A stretch of DNA of 20,877 nt from NCBI GenBank assembly GCA_035711465.1, contig DASTCC010000025.1, positions 1 to 20,877 of the forward strand, written 5' to 3'. The translations under genes and the position numbers were made by a program. The first letter of the stretch is position 1. Each line of letters starts with the position of its first letter. Origin of the DNA: DASTCC01 sp035711465 (GTDB lineage: Bacteria > Acidobacteriota > Vicinamibacteria > Vicinamibacterales > SCN-69-37). The notes beneath the pieces were generated by a model, which worked only from the letters and a program-made list of their open reading frames with translations, made no database searches and was not told the origin of the DNA. Shown here piece after piece: positions 8,264-16,311 of this stretch.

Positions 8264-10708
8264 ATGCTTCGTGATTTGCGACTGGCGGCGCGCGCCCTGA
8301 TGGACCGCCCGATTTTCCTGCTCTCCGCGGTGCTCACGCTCGCGCTCGGCCTTGGCGCGGCGGTGACGACGTTCGGCGTCGTCGATCGTCTGCTGCTGCG
8401 GCCGCTCAGCTATCACGGCCCGGAACGGCTGATCTTCGTCACCGGCGTGCTGCCCGGCGACGCCGGTCCCGGCGCCAGCCTGTCGTTCCTCGAGTTCCAC
8501 GACATCCGCGCCCGCGCCAGGACGATCGCGAGCATCGCCGGCTACGCGGACTCGCGCCCGATCGAGGTCGCGGCCGACAGCGGCCCGCGCGCCGCGCGCG
8601 TTAACTTCGTCAACACTGCCTACTTCGACATTCTCGGTGCTCGCGCCGCGGCCGGCCGGCTGCTCGACGGCAACGACGAGCGGGCGCCGGGCGCGCATCA
8701 GGTCGCGGTGGTGAGCGACGCCTTCTGGCGCGCGCACCTCGGCGGGCGCGCCGACGTCCTCGGGTCGACCATGCGCATCGGCGACCTGCCCTACACCGTC
8801 GTCGGGGTGATGACGCCGTCGTTCCGCGATCTGTCATTCGAGATCGACGGTCAGGCGACGGACATCTGGCTGTCGTCGATGATGAGCCTGCCCGCCTACG
8901 GGCCGACGTTTCTGAATAGCCGCGCCTCGCGGGTGTCGTGGGCGGTGGCGCGTCTCGCCGACGGCGTCACGCTCGAGCAGGCCCGGGCCGAGCTGTCGAG
9001 CATCGCCGCCGATCTCGAGCGCCAGTTTCCCGACACCAACCGCCGCATTGGTCTCCATGCCGAGCGGCTCGATCTCTGGCTCTTCCGCGACGCGCGGACG
9101 CCGTTCTTCGTCGTCTTCACCGGCGCGTTCGTGCTGCTCGCGGTGGCGGCGCTCAACGTCACCGGACTGCTGGTCGTGCGCATGGCCGAGCGCTCGCGCG
9201 ATCTCGTCGTCCGCCGCTCGCTCGGCGCGACGACGTCGCAACTGGTAAGGCCGGCGCTCGCCGAAGGCGTCGTCATCGCCGGTCTGGCCGCAATCGTCGG
9301 CAGCGGCGTCGCCGCCGGCCTGCTCGCGGCGGTGCGGACGAGCGCGCCGTACGTATTCCCGCGCCTGCAGACGCTCTCGCTCGACGCCCGGGCGCTGATC
9401 GTGCTGGTGGCGTTGTCGTCGGTCGCCGTCGCCGCCATGGCCGCCGCCAGTCTGTTGCTGGTGCGCTGGCGCGGCCACAGCTGGGCCAGCGCGGCGCGGT
9501 CTGTGGTCGCCGATCGGCTGACCGTTCGGCTGCAGCGCGTGCTCGTCGCCGGCGAGGTCGGCTTCGCGGTCGTGCTCCTCGCCGCCAGCGTGCTGGTAGT
9601 GCGCGGGCTTGGCGCGCTCGAAAGCGCGCCGCTCGGCTTCAATCCCGATCGATTGACGACGACGCGGATGGAGCTGCGCGCCGATCGCTACCGCGACGAC
9701 GCGCGCGTGATCGCGTTCGGCCAGGCGCTGCTCGCCGAAGCGCGCGCCGTGCCGGGAGTCGAGCAGGCATTTCTGTGGGGACCGGGACGGCCCGGGCGCG
9801 ACACCTGGATCTCGTATCCGCTCACCGAAGTGGCGGTGACGCAGCCGGATCCGGATCGCGTCATGGTGTGGCGCCACAACATCAGCGCCGGCGCGCTCGC
9901 GCAAGCGGGCATCCCGCTGGTGCGCGGCCGCGAGTTCACCGCCGCCGATCGCAGCGCGTCGCCGTTCGTCGCCATCGTCAGCCAGAGCATGGCGCAGCGC
10001 TTCTGGCCCGGTGAGGACGCGATCGGCAAGCGCTTCACCTTCGTCACGCCGGTGACGCCGCGCCCCTGGTTTCAGATCGTCGGCATCGCCGCGGACGCCG
10101 CCAACCGGCAGCGGATCTACAGCGGCCGCCTGCCCGAGTACGACTACTACCAGTTCTTCGATCAACGTCCGGAGCGGACGCTGACGCTGATCACCAGATC
10201 GGCGCCGGCATCGGACGCGTCGGACGGCCTCCGCCGGGCGGTGGCGCGCGCCGACTCGGCGCTGCCGATTCGCGAGATGCGGACCATGGCGGATCTGCTC
10301 GACGAGGAGGAGCAGGCGTTCCGCTTCGCTGCCGCGCTCCTGTCCGGCTTCTCGGCGCTGACGTTCCTGCTCTCGGCGGCGGGACTCTACGCGCTCATCG
10401 GCTATGTGATCGCGCTGCGCACGCGCGAGCTCGCGCTTCGATCGGCGCTCGGCGCGACGCGGGCGCGGCTGTTCCAGTCGCTGCTCTGGACCGGTCTCAA
10501 GCTCGGTCTCGCCGGCATCGTCGCCGGCGTCGTGCTCGCGCGCGGCGGCGCGTCGTGGCTCGGCAGTCTGCTCTATGGCGTCGATCCCGCCGCGCTCGAC
10601 TCCTATATCGTGACCGCAGCGATCATGGCGGCGATCGTCGTCGCGGCGACCTCGATTCCGGCGGCTCGGGTGCGCGGCATCGATCCGTCGCGGGCGCTCA
10701 GGGATTAG
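8264..10708 (+). CDS. ADOP-family ABC permease (MacB/FtsX type), no prefix domain
   Basis: 814 aa. The architecture is duplicated: an N-terminal membrane segment (about residues 17-40), a MacB-like periplasmic domain (about 45-270), an FtsX core of three membrane segments (about 280-400), a second anchor (about 423-448), a second periplasmic domain (to about 680), and a last FtsX core (about 690-812) ending in the family signature PAARVRGIDPSRALRD. RRSLGATTSQLVRP and LRSALGATRARLFQS mark the two cytoplasmic coupling loops. This matches Acidobacterial duplicated orphan permeases, which lack a linked ATPase gene; none is seen here. Unlike the second copy in this window it has no N-terminal prefix domain and no PadR gene before it. 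The ribosome site is weak (GGTGG about 7 nt before the ATG). The transported substrate is unknown. Confidence 0.9.
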   Translation: MLRDLRLAARALMDRPIFLLSAVLTLALGLGAAVTTFGVVDRLLLRPLSYHGPERLIFVTGVLPGDAGPGASLSFLEFHDIRARARTIASIAGYADSRPIEVAADSGPRAARVNFVNTAYFDILGARAAAGRLLDGNDERAPGAHQVAVVSDAFWRAHLGGRADVLGSTMRIGDLPYTVVGVMTPSFRDLSFEIDGQATDIWLSSMMSLPAYGPTFLNSRASRVSWAVARLADGVTLEQARAELSSIAADLERQFPDTNRRIGLHAERLDLWLFRDARTPFFVVFTGAFVLLAVAALNVTGLLVVRMAERSRDLVVRRSLGATTSQLVRPALAEGVVIAGLAAIVGSGVAAGLLAAVRTSAPYVFPRLQTLSLDARALIVLVALSSVAVAAMAAASLLLVRWRGHSWASAARSVVADRLTVRLQRVLVAGEVGFAVVLLAASVLVVRGLGALESAPLGFNPDRLTTTRMELRADRYRDDARVIAFGQALLAEARAVPGVEQAFLWGPGRPGRDTWISYPLTEVAVTQPDPDRVMVWRHNISAGALAQAGIPLVRGREFTAADRSASPFVAIVSQSMAQRFWPGEDAIGKRFTFVTPVTPRPWFQIVGIAADAANRQRIYSGRLPEYDYYQFFDQRPERTLTLITRSAPASDASDGLRRAVARADSALPIREMRTMADLLDEEEQAFRFAAALLSGFSALTFLLSAAGLYALIGYVIALRTRELALRSALGATRARLFQSLLWTGLKLGLAGIVAGVVLARGGASWLGSLLYGVDPAALDSYIVTAAIMAAIVVAATSIPAARVRGIDPSRALRD

Positions 10709-10710
10709 CG

Positions 10711-10830
10711 GGTGACGACGGGTCACGGCGGGTGACGGCGGGTGACGACGGGTCACAGCGGGTGACGACGGGTCACGGTGGGTGACGGCGGGTCACGACG
10801 GGTCACGGCAGATCACGGCGAGTCACGACG
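10711..10830. repeat. 10-bp tandem array, 12 copies
   Basis: Twelve units of consensus GGTSACGRCG follow one another in exact 10-bp register, starting 2 nt after the ADOP stop. The last three units are more degenerate and a partial unit follows. Units carry either GTGAC or GTCAC, which are reverse complements, so adjacent units can pair as 5-bp stems around 5-nt loops. The rest of the gap to 10893 contains no gene that I can support. Confidence 0.9.
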
Positions 10831-10893
10831 GGTAAGTGGACGGCGGGGGCTTGAAAGCGGGCTGCCGCGTACGGCAACGTGGCGGCTCACGCC

Positions 10894-11646
10894 ATGTCCA
10901 CGATCCTTCGTTCGATTGTCGTCGTCACGTTCCTCGCCGCGTCAGTCGCGTGCCGCTCCGCGTCGGCGCCGCCGGCGGCACCGCCGCCGACTGCGGCCGT
11001 TGCAACGACGACGCCGAAGGCGGATCCGGACAGCATTCGCTGGGTTCGCGAGTCGGCGGAGTACGTCGCCGTGGTGCTGCAGACCTATGCGCTGGCGACG
11101 TCGCGCGTCGAACAGGCCGCAACCGGACGCGCGGCCGGCACCTGGGCCGTCGTGCTCGATGCCGACGAGACCGTGATCGCCAACGTCACCTACCAGGCCG
11201 AGCGCGCCCGCGCCGGGCTCGGCTACTCGCCCGAGAGCTGGAACGCCTGGGTCAGGCGGCGCGAGTCGACGGCGCTTCCCGGCGCGGCCGCGTTCCTCGC
11301 GCGCGTGCGCGCGCTCGGCGGCCGGATCGCGATCGTCACCAACCGCCTGCAGTCCGAGTGCGCCGACACCGAGGCGGTCTTCGCGCGCGAACGGCTCGTC
11401 TTCGACGTGATGCTGTGCCGCCCCGATGGATCGCCGTCCGACAAGAATCCGCGCTTCGACGCGGTGGCGAATGGCTCGACGCCCATCGGCGGACCACCGC
11501 TCGCCGTGGTCGCGTTCGTCGGCGACAACATCCTCGATTTCCCGATGCTCAGTCAGGCCGCCAAAGCGCAGGGCGAGGCCGCCTTCGCGGCATTCGGCAC
11601 GAGGTACTTCCTTATTCCCAATCCGATGTACGGAAGCTGGCAGTAG
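10894..11646 (+). CDS. HAD-type acid phosphatase lipoprotein, e(P4)/class B-like
   Basis: 250 aa from the ATG at 10894; a GTG at 10879 adds five residues but would put extra polar sequence before the signal peptide. Residues 1-20 form a lipoprotein signal with SVAC as the likely lipobox (Cys20), followed by an Ala/Pro linker, so the enzyme is probably anchored in the envelope. All HAD motifs are present: DADET (D89, D91), T149 in IVTNR, K184 in SDKNPRF, and GDNILD (D211, D215). The arrangement matches the HAD subfamily IIIB acid phosphatases such as lipoprotein e(P4), which remove phosphate from nucleotides and other small phosphomonoesters outside the cytoplasm. The ribosome site is weak (GGCGG at 10881-10885). 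It is flanked on both sides by tandem arrays, so it is probably its own transcription unit. Confidence 0.88.
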   Translation: MSTILRSIVVVTFLAASVACRSASAPPAAPPPTAAVATTTPKADPDSIRWVRESAEYVAVVLQTYALATSRVEQAATGRAAGTWAVVLDADETVIANVTYQAERARAGLGYSPESWNAWVRRRESTALPGAAAFLARVRALGGRIAIVTNRLQSECADTEAVFARERLVFDVMLCRPDGSPSDKNPRFDAVANGSTPIGGPPLAVVAFVGDNILDFPMLSQAAKAQGEAAFAAFGTRYFLIPNPMYGSWQ

Positions 11647-11647
11647 C

Positions 11648-11684
11648 GTGCCTGGTGCTCGGTGCGCCGTGCGAGGTGCGGTGC
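11648..11684. repeat. 7-bp GTGCNNN tandem array
   Basis: GTGC recurs every 7 bp at 11648, 11655, 11662 and 11669, then at shorter spacing at 11676 and 11681. It starts 1 nt after the phosphatase stop. Only the GTGC core is constant; the other three bases vary from unit to unit. Confidence 0.6.
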
Positions 11685-11685
11685 A

Positions 11686-11740
11686 ACCCTACTCCGACCC
11701 TACTCTGACCCTTCTCCGCCCCCCCTCCGACCCCGCTCCG
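11686..11740. repeat. 11-bp tandem array, 5 copies
   Basis: Five consecutive 11-bp units start at 11686, 11697, 11708, 11719 and 11730. The consensus is ACCCYNCTCCG. Register is perfect; divergence is by substitution only, with the fourth unit turned into a C run. Confidence 0.85.
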
Positions 11741-11768
11741 TACGTTGACTGAAGCTTGACGCGAGCCC

Positions 11769-11789
11769 GGCCCAAGGCCCAAGGCCCAA
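11769..11789. repeat. 7-bp GGCCCAA tandem repeat, 3 copies
   Basis: Three exact copies of GGCCCAA are followed by a degenerate partial unit. The array lies just before the 3' end of the convergent holin-like gene and completes a gap (11647-11803) that is mostly short repeats. Confidence 0.8.
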
Positions 11790-11803
11790 GCCCCAGGGTC
11801 ACG

Positions 11804-12163
11804 CTATCTGCGCGTCACCTCATCCTTCCCAATCAACACGCCATTCAACACCCAGCTGACGACGCTGACGACGAGGGCGCCGAAGACGGCTGGCCAGAAG
11901 CCGCTGATCGAGAAGCCGGGCACGAGCCAGGCCGCGAGCGCGAGGCAGGCGGCGTTGAGCACGAAGATGAACAGTCCGAGCGTCACCAGCGTCAGCGGCA
12001 GGGTGAGGATGAACAGGACCGGCCGGATGATCGCGTTGACGAATCCGAGAATGGCGCCGGCGGCGAGAGCCGACGGCGGACCGGCGAGCTCGAGTCCCGG
12101 GACGAAGTACGCGGCGACAATGATCGCGACGCCGTTCAGGAGCAGCCTGGCGAGGAAACGCAT
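11804..12163 (-). CDS. Phage holin-4/YvlD-like small membrane protein
   Basis: 119 aa with four membrane segments (about residues 5-22, 30-50, 53-78 and 88-110). The sequence LGFVNAIIRPVLFILTLPLTLVTLG is cut here to its core, NAIIRPVL followed by LPLTLVTLGLF, which is the signature of the holin superfamily 4 / DUF360 (YvlD) family. Despite the name these are chromosomal inner-membrane proteins of unknown role; there are no phage genes nearby. The ATG at 12163 is 5 nt downstream of the DUF3500 stop, so the two genes share a transcript. No strong ribosome site precedes it, suggesting coupling to translation of the upstream gene. Confidence 0.88.
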   Translation of the reverse strand: MRFLARLLLNGVAIIVAAYFVPGLELAGPPSALAAGAILGFVNAIIRPVLFILTLPLTLVTLGLFIFVLNAACLALAAWLVPGFSISGFWPAVFGALVVSVVSWVLNGVLIGKDEVTRR

Positions 12164-12168
12164 GAGCG

Positions 12169-13206
12169 TCAGCGGCGCGACAGCTGATGATGCGGCGACG
12201 TCGCGTAGTGCTCGGCGAGCAAATCGCGGCCGAAGTCGCCGTTGAAGTCACGCCACACCGTGTGCTGGTGATTGGCGTTGTTCTGCGTGTTGTCGAACTC
12301 GATCAGGAAGCTCGAGCCCTGGATGCGGAAGTAATGCGCCTTGCCTGGCCCGCGCTCGATCGCACCCATCCACGTGAAGCGGACGTCGTCGAGTCCGGCG
12401 GACGTGACCTTGGCCATGCGCTCGGCGGCGAGCATGCCCGGCTGCGTCGACGCGAACTCCTGGATGACCTTGAGCAACGCGTCCTTCTGCGCCTGATTGA
12501 GTGAGCTGCCGCGGATGCCGCTGTCCTCGATCCGCGCCGCCTGCTTCGAGTCGCCGGAGATGATGTCGCGCGGCGCGGTCGCGGAGACGATCGCTTCCTT
12601 GCGCTGCGCTTCGCTCAGCGACATCAGGAAGGCGCGGCCCAGATCCTCTTCCTGACCGAGGGGACGGGAGCCGCGCATCGGGCCGTCGAGCACTTCGGCG
12701 GGATTGGCGCCCATGAACGCCGGCGTCGTCCCGACCGCGCGGCCGTTGGCAATGGTCCAATTCTGCGACAGGTGATGGCCCTCGTAACGCCAGCCCCACT
12801 TGGCGTCGCCCGGCTTGCCGAAGATCGTAAAGAAGTAGAGCTCCTTGTCGCGGACGATCGAGCCGCGCTCGGTTGCCGCGAGCACGTCCTCGAGCTGCCG
12901 GATCGCCTCCGCCTTCGTGAAGCCCGATGCGCTCAGCCCGGTGCGGAGCAGCGCGACGGCCGCTTCACGTTGCGACGGCGTCATCTGTTTCAGCGGCAGC
13001 CCCTTGCGCGCAATCGGCACGAAGTGCCAGTTGACGCGTTCGTCGGCATCGAACGGAAACGAGATCGCCTCGCGCTGCGTCGCGTCCAGCCGATCGATGA
13101 GCGTCCGAGCCGCCCGCTCCATCAACGCCTCTGGACGAGTCGTCTGTGCGTACGCCGCCGACAGCGCGGCGATGCCAAGAACCGCAGCCAGTCCGGAACG
13201 CGTCAT
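12169..13206 (-). CDS. DUF3500 family exported protein
   Basis: 345 aa. The ATG at 13206 has GGAGG (plus-strand CCTCC at 13212-13216) 5 nt upstream. Residues 1-21 are a signal peptide (GLAAVLGIAALSAAYA, cut before QTT). Typical DUF3500 blocks follow: FPFDADERVNWHFVP (about 50-64), GLPLKQMTPSQREAA (about 69-83), GWRYEGHHLSQNWTI (about 138-152) and, near the end, FLIEFDNTQNNANHQHTVWR. The histidine-rich motifs EGHHLS and NHQHTVWRDFNGDFG are the conserved heart of the family and suggest metal binding, although no activity is established as far as I know. It leads a two-gene operon with the holin-like gene. Confidence 0.92.
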   Translation of the reverse strand: MTRSGLAAVLGIAALSAAYAQTTRPEALMERAARTLIDRLDATQREAISFPFDADERVNWHFVPIARKGLPLKQMTPSQREAAVALLRTGLSASGFTKAEAIRQLEDVLAATERGSIVRDKELYFFTIFGKPGDAKWGWRYEGHHLSQNWTIANGRAVGTTPAFMGANPAEVLDGPMRGSRPLGQEEDLGRAFLMSLSEAQRKEAIVSATAPRDIISGDSKQAARIEDSGIRGSSLNQAQKDALLKVIQEFASTQPGMLAAERMAKVTSAGLDDVRFTWMGAIERGPGKAHYFRIQGSSFLIEFDNTQNNANHQHTVWRDFNGDFGRDLLAEHYATSPHHQLSRR

Positions 13207-13241
13207 GCGAACCTCCGGTGAGGAGCGGCGATCCTATCATT

Positions 13242-13291
13242 CTGCGGGCTGCCCGCAGCCCGCAGCCCGCAGCCCGCAGCCCGCAGCCCGC
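13242..13291. repeat. 7-bp CCCGCAG tandem array with palindrome
   Basis: Five exact copies of CCCGCAG run from 13252 to 13286, followed by CCCGC. The first copy is the right half of a near-perfect palindrome, CTGCGGGC-T-GCCCGCAG (13242-13258), so the left arm could pair with any copy. The array lies between the divergent starts of the DUF3500 and PadR genes. Confidence 0.9.
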
Positions 13292-13306
13292 CGTTAACCT
13301 CTTACC

Positions 13307-13335
13307 TTGACGATATGTATCTACTTGTAGAAAAT
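13307..13335 (+). promoter_or_regulatory. Putative PadR promoter and operator
   Basis: An AT-rich patch in otherwise GC-rich DNA contains TTGACG (13307-13312) as a good -35 match, and TAGAAAAT (13328-13335) as a -10-like element at slightly short spacing. It also contains overlapping dyads: GTA-TC-TAC (13317-13324) and TCTAC-TT-GTAGA (13320-13331). PadR proteins bind such TA-rich dyads, so this may be an autoregulatory site. Confidence 0.45.
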
Positions 13336-13677
13336 ATGACCATGTCAAAGGGCCAGTTCCTTGCCGAGTTCGAGCTCTACGTCATGAGTGCCCTGGCGCG
13401 ATTGGGCGACGAGGCCTACGGCATGACGATCCGCCAGGAAATCGAGGCACGGTGCGGACGGCCGGTGGCCATCGGCGCCGTCTACGCCACGCTCGGGCGG
13501 ATGAGCGCGAAGGGCTACGTCACGTTTCAAGTCTCCGACCCGCGCCCCATGCAGGGCGGCCGCTCGCGCAAGTACGTCCGGCTCACGCCGGCCGGCCGGC
13601 GCGCGCTCCAGCACTCCGCCGAAATGCTGCGCCGAATCCTTCCCGATCCCGTTCCCGCGTCGGGAGGACGGCGATGA
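13336..13677 (+). CDS. PadR-family transcriptional regulator
   Basis: 113 aa from the ATG at 13336; alternatives in frame are 13315 (120 aa) and 13342 (111 aa). None has a ribosome site. I prefer 13336 or 13342 because family members begin near the SKGQFL block and because the 13315 start would lie inside the promoter-like dyad. The protein is a winged helix: helix 1 EFELYVMSALARLGDEAYGMTIR, here with core LGDEAYGMTI, recognition helix GRPVAIGAVYATLGRM, and a wing with GGRSRKYVRLTPAG. This small PadR subtype is usually found directly before ADOP permeases and acts as a repressor. Its TGA overlaps the permease ATG (ATGA), so the two are translated together. Confidence 0.9.
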   Translation: MTMSKGQFLAEFELYVMSALARLGDEAYGMTIRQEIEARCGRPVAIGAVYATLGRMSAKGYVTFQVSDPRPMQGGRSRKYVRLTPAGRRALQHSAEMLRRILPDPVPASGGRR

Positions 13678-16304
13678 CCCCAAGGCCGCCTCGCCTTGCG
13701 GCCTGGCTCCTTCGACGCCTCGCAGGCCGTGAAGAGGCGCCGTGGGTCGCCGGCGACGCTCTCGAAGAATTCGAGAAGCTCGCGCGAACCCTCGGGCGCC
13801 GCCGCGCCCGGCGCTGGTACTGGGGGCAGACGATGCGGTCCGCGGCGCCGCTGATATCTGCGCGCCACGAACGCCGCCGCAGTCGCGTCGCGCCGGCGCC
13901 GTCCAGGCTGCTGCCGCACGTGAACCTGCGACAGACGCGGCGAATGCTCAGGACGTCGCCCGGCCTCACCACGGTGATCGTCCTCACCCTCGCTCTCGGC
14001 ATCGGCGCGAACACGGCGGTCTTCAGCGTGATCGATGCGGTGTTGATCCAGCGCCTTCCTTACGCGGATCCCGATCGCATCGTCGCGATCTGGGAATCCT
14101 CGCCGCGCTCGCCCCGCCTGAGCGTCGCGCCCGGTGATCTGCTGGACTTCAAGCGCGATGCGACGTCCCTCGAGGATCTCGCCGGCTATACGCCGACGAC
14201 GCGAACGCTGATGCGGTCGGGCCCGCCGGAGCAGCTCGCCGGCGAGGTCGTCACGTGGAACCTGTTCGCGGTGCTGGGCACGCCGCCGGCGATCGGCCGT
14301 GTCTTTCGCGCCTCCGATCAAGAGCCTGGCGCCGAGCGCGTGGTCATTCTCTCGGACGGGATCTGGCGCCGCCGTTTCGGCGCCGACCCTGGCGTGGTTG
14401 GCCGCTCGATCGTGCTCGATACGTCCAGCGTCGTCGTCGTCGGCGTCATGCCGCCGGGCTTCCGCGCGATGACGGCGAGCGCCAACCCGTCGTTCTTCGT
14501 GCCCGCTGCGTTCGACAGCGAGGCCTGGAGCTCGCGCGATCACGATCTGCTGACCGTCGGACGGCTGCGGGAGGGGGTCACGCCGGCGCAGGCGCAGGCA
14601 GACCTCGACCGGGTGATGGCGTCGATCGACGCCGCGTTTCCCGATCGCGGCGTCCGCGTTCATCTGGCGCCGCTGGCCCGCGACGTCGTCCGAACCATTC
14701 GGCCGTCGTTGCTGGTGCTGTTCGGCGCCGCCGCTTTGATCGTCCTGATCGCCTGCGCCAACGTCGCCAGCCTGCTGCTCGTCTGGTCGACCGGGAGGCG
14801 TCAGGAGGTCGCGGTGCGGACGGCGCTTGGCGCCAGGCGCGCGGACATCGTCGCGCAGTTCCTCGCGACCGGCCTCGCGCTGGCCGCGATTGGAGGCGTG
14901 GCCGGCCTCGCGCTCGGTCTCTGGACGCGCGACGTGCTGGTCAGTCTCGCGCCGGCATCGCTCCCGAGGCTTCGCGAGGTGTCGCTCAACGCGCGCATTC
15001 TGATCATGGCGTCGGTCGTGACCCTGGCCGCCGGCATGGTCGCGGGTCTGGTGCCCGCGCTGCAACTGCTCCGAGGGCGCGTCACGCCAGCGCTCGGCGA
15101 CAACGCGCGCGGCGCATCCGGATCGCGATCGCTGCTGCGCTGGCGGGGCGCGTTGCTCGGCGTCGAAGTGGCCGCGGCGGTGGTGCTCGCGCTTGGCGCC
15201 GGACTGCTGGCTCGCAGCCTCTGGCTGCTCAACGCGGTCGATCTCGGCTTCGAGACCGACAAGGTGCTGGCCATGACCGTTCGGCTCCCTCCCGCCAGGT
15301 ATCCCGGTCCCGATGCGCGGCTGCGTTTCTTCGAAGCCATGCGCGAGCGCGTCCACGCGCTTCCCGGCGTCGGGTCAGCGGCCTTCGCCAATCAGCTGCC
15401 GATGCGCGGCGGCTGGGGCGGCGACATCCAGGTGATGGGGGCTGCCGGCGCGATCGACGGCGAGGCCGACCTGCAGAGCGTGAGTCCGGAGTACTTCGAG
15501 ACGCTGGGCATGCCAATCACGCGCGGGCGGTCGCTCACGCGCGCCGATCGGGACGGCGCGCCGCCGGTGGCGGTGGTGAGCCAGACGTTCGTCGATCGCT
15601 GGGCCCAGGGCCGCGATCCGATCGGGATCCAGTTCAGGCGCGATCCGTCATCATCGCTGGTGACCGTCGTCGGCGTCGTCGGCGAAGTGCGCCGCGACGG
15701 CAAGTTCGGCGAGGTGATGCCGCAGGTCTATTTCTCCGCGCATCAGACCGGGCTCGCCAGGGCGGAGCTCGCGGCGGTCGCGGTCCGAGCGGCGGGCGAT
15801 CCCGGAAACCTCGTCGAACCGATTCGACAAGTCGTGGCCGCGCTCGACGCCGAGCTCACGATCACGAACGTCCGCACGCTCGACGAGATTCTCGCGGCGT
15901 CGGTCGCGACGCGCCGGTTCAACGCCTGGCTGCTGTTCGCGTTCGCGATGCTGGCGGTGACGCTGGCGATGATCGGCGTCTACGGCGTCGTCTCGCATGT
16001 CGTCACGCAGCGGACCCGTGAGATCGGCATCCGGATCGCGATGGGCGCGGCACGGCGTCATGTCATCGGGTTGGTGATGCGCGGCAGCCTCGGCTGGGCC
16101 GCGGCCGGCATGGCCGCCGGCGTGGGCCTGGCGCTGGCGCTCTCGAGCCTGCTGACGTCGATGCTGTTCGCGACGGCGCCGAACGATCCGGCGACCTTCA
16201 CCGCGGTGGTCGCGGTGCTGATGGTGATCGCGATCGTCGCGAGCTACGTGCCGGCCCGCCGCGCCGCGGCCGGCAACCCGCTCGCGGCGTTGCGAGGAGC
16301 GTGA
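13674..16304 (+). CDS. ADOP-family ABC permease with prefix domain
   Basis: 876 aa. The ATG at 13674 overlaps the PadR stop by 4 nt and has GGGAGGA about 5-6 nt upstream. Residues 1-85 are the soluble 'permease prefix' domain (GDALEEFEKLART, RARRWYWGQTMRS). Then come a membrane anchor (about 97-122, LALGIGANTAVFSVIDAVL), a MacB-like periplasmic domain, a first FtsX core (about 340-460, with AVRTALGARRADIV), a second anchor (about 500-525) and periplasmic domain, and a final FtsX core (about 750-870, with IGIRIAMGAARRHVIG). No ATPase gene is linked, as usual for this family. The PadR-permease-DUF4440 order suggests one regulated unit. The substrate cannot be deduced. Confidence 0.93.
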   Translation: MTPRPPRLAAWLLRRLAGREEAPWVAGDALEEFEKLARTLGRRRARRWYWGQTMRSAAPLISARHERRRSRVAPAPSRLLPHVNLRQTRRMLRTSPGLTTVIVLTLALGIGANTAVFSVIDAVLIQRLPYADPDRIVAIWESSPRSPRLSVAPGDLLDFKRDATSLEDLAGYTPTTRTLMRSGPPEQLAGEVVTWNLFAVLGTPPAIGRVFRASDQEPGAERVVILSDGIWRRRFGADPGVVGRSIVLDTSSVVVVGVMPPGFRAMTASANPSFFVPAAFDSEAWSSRDHDLLTVGRLREGVTPAQAQADLDRVMASIDAAFPDRGVRVHLAPLARDVVRTIRPSLLVLFGAAALIVLIACANVASLLLVWSTGRRQEVAVRTALGARRADIVAQFLATGLALAAIGGVAGLALGLWTRDVLVSLAPASLPRLREVSLNARILIMASVVTLAAGMVAGLVPALQLLRGRVTPALGDNARGASGSRSLLRWRGALLGVEVAAAVVLALGAGLLARSLWLLNAVDLGFETDKVLAMTVRLPPARYPGPDARLRFFEAMRERVHALPGVGSAAFANQLPMRGGWGGDIQVMGAAGAIDGEADLQSVSPEYFETLGMPITRGRSLTRADRDGAPPVAVVSQTFVDRWAQGRDPIGIQFRRDPSSSLVTVVGVVGEVRRDGKFGEVMPQVYFSAHQTGLARAELAAVAVRAAGDPGNLVEPIRQVVAALDAELTITNVRTLDEILAASVATRRFNAWLLFAFAMLAVTLAMIGVYGVVSHVVTQRTREIGIRIAMGAARRHVIGLVMRGSLGWAAAGMAAGVGLALALSSLLTSMLFATAPNDPATFTAVVAVLMVIAIVASYVPARRAAAGNPLAALRGA

Positions 16305-16311
16305 GGTAACG

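Noticed and set aside
8834..10756. 640-codon minus-strand frame across the ADOP gene
   Set aside because: Shadow frame produced by high GC at third codon positions; the plus-strand product has clear domains.
10711..10830. CRISPR array
   Set aside because: Units are 10 bp with no unique spacers and there are no cas genes.
11804..12163. Prophage holin
   Set aside because: The family name comes from phage, but this is the chromosomal YvlD-type protein; no lysis or structural phage genes are nearby.
13527..15356. 609-codon minus-strand frame across the second ADOP gene
   Set aside because: Same GC shadow effect; biased composition and no family match.
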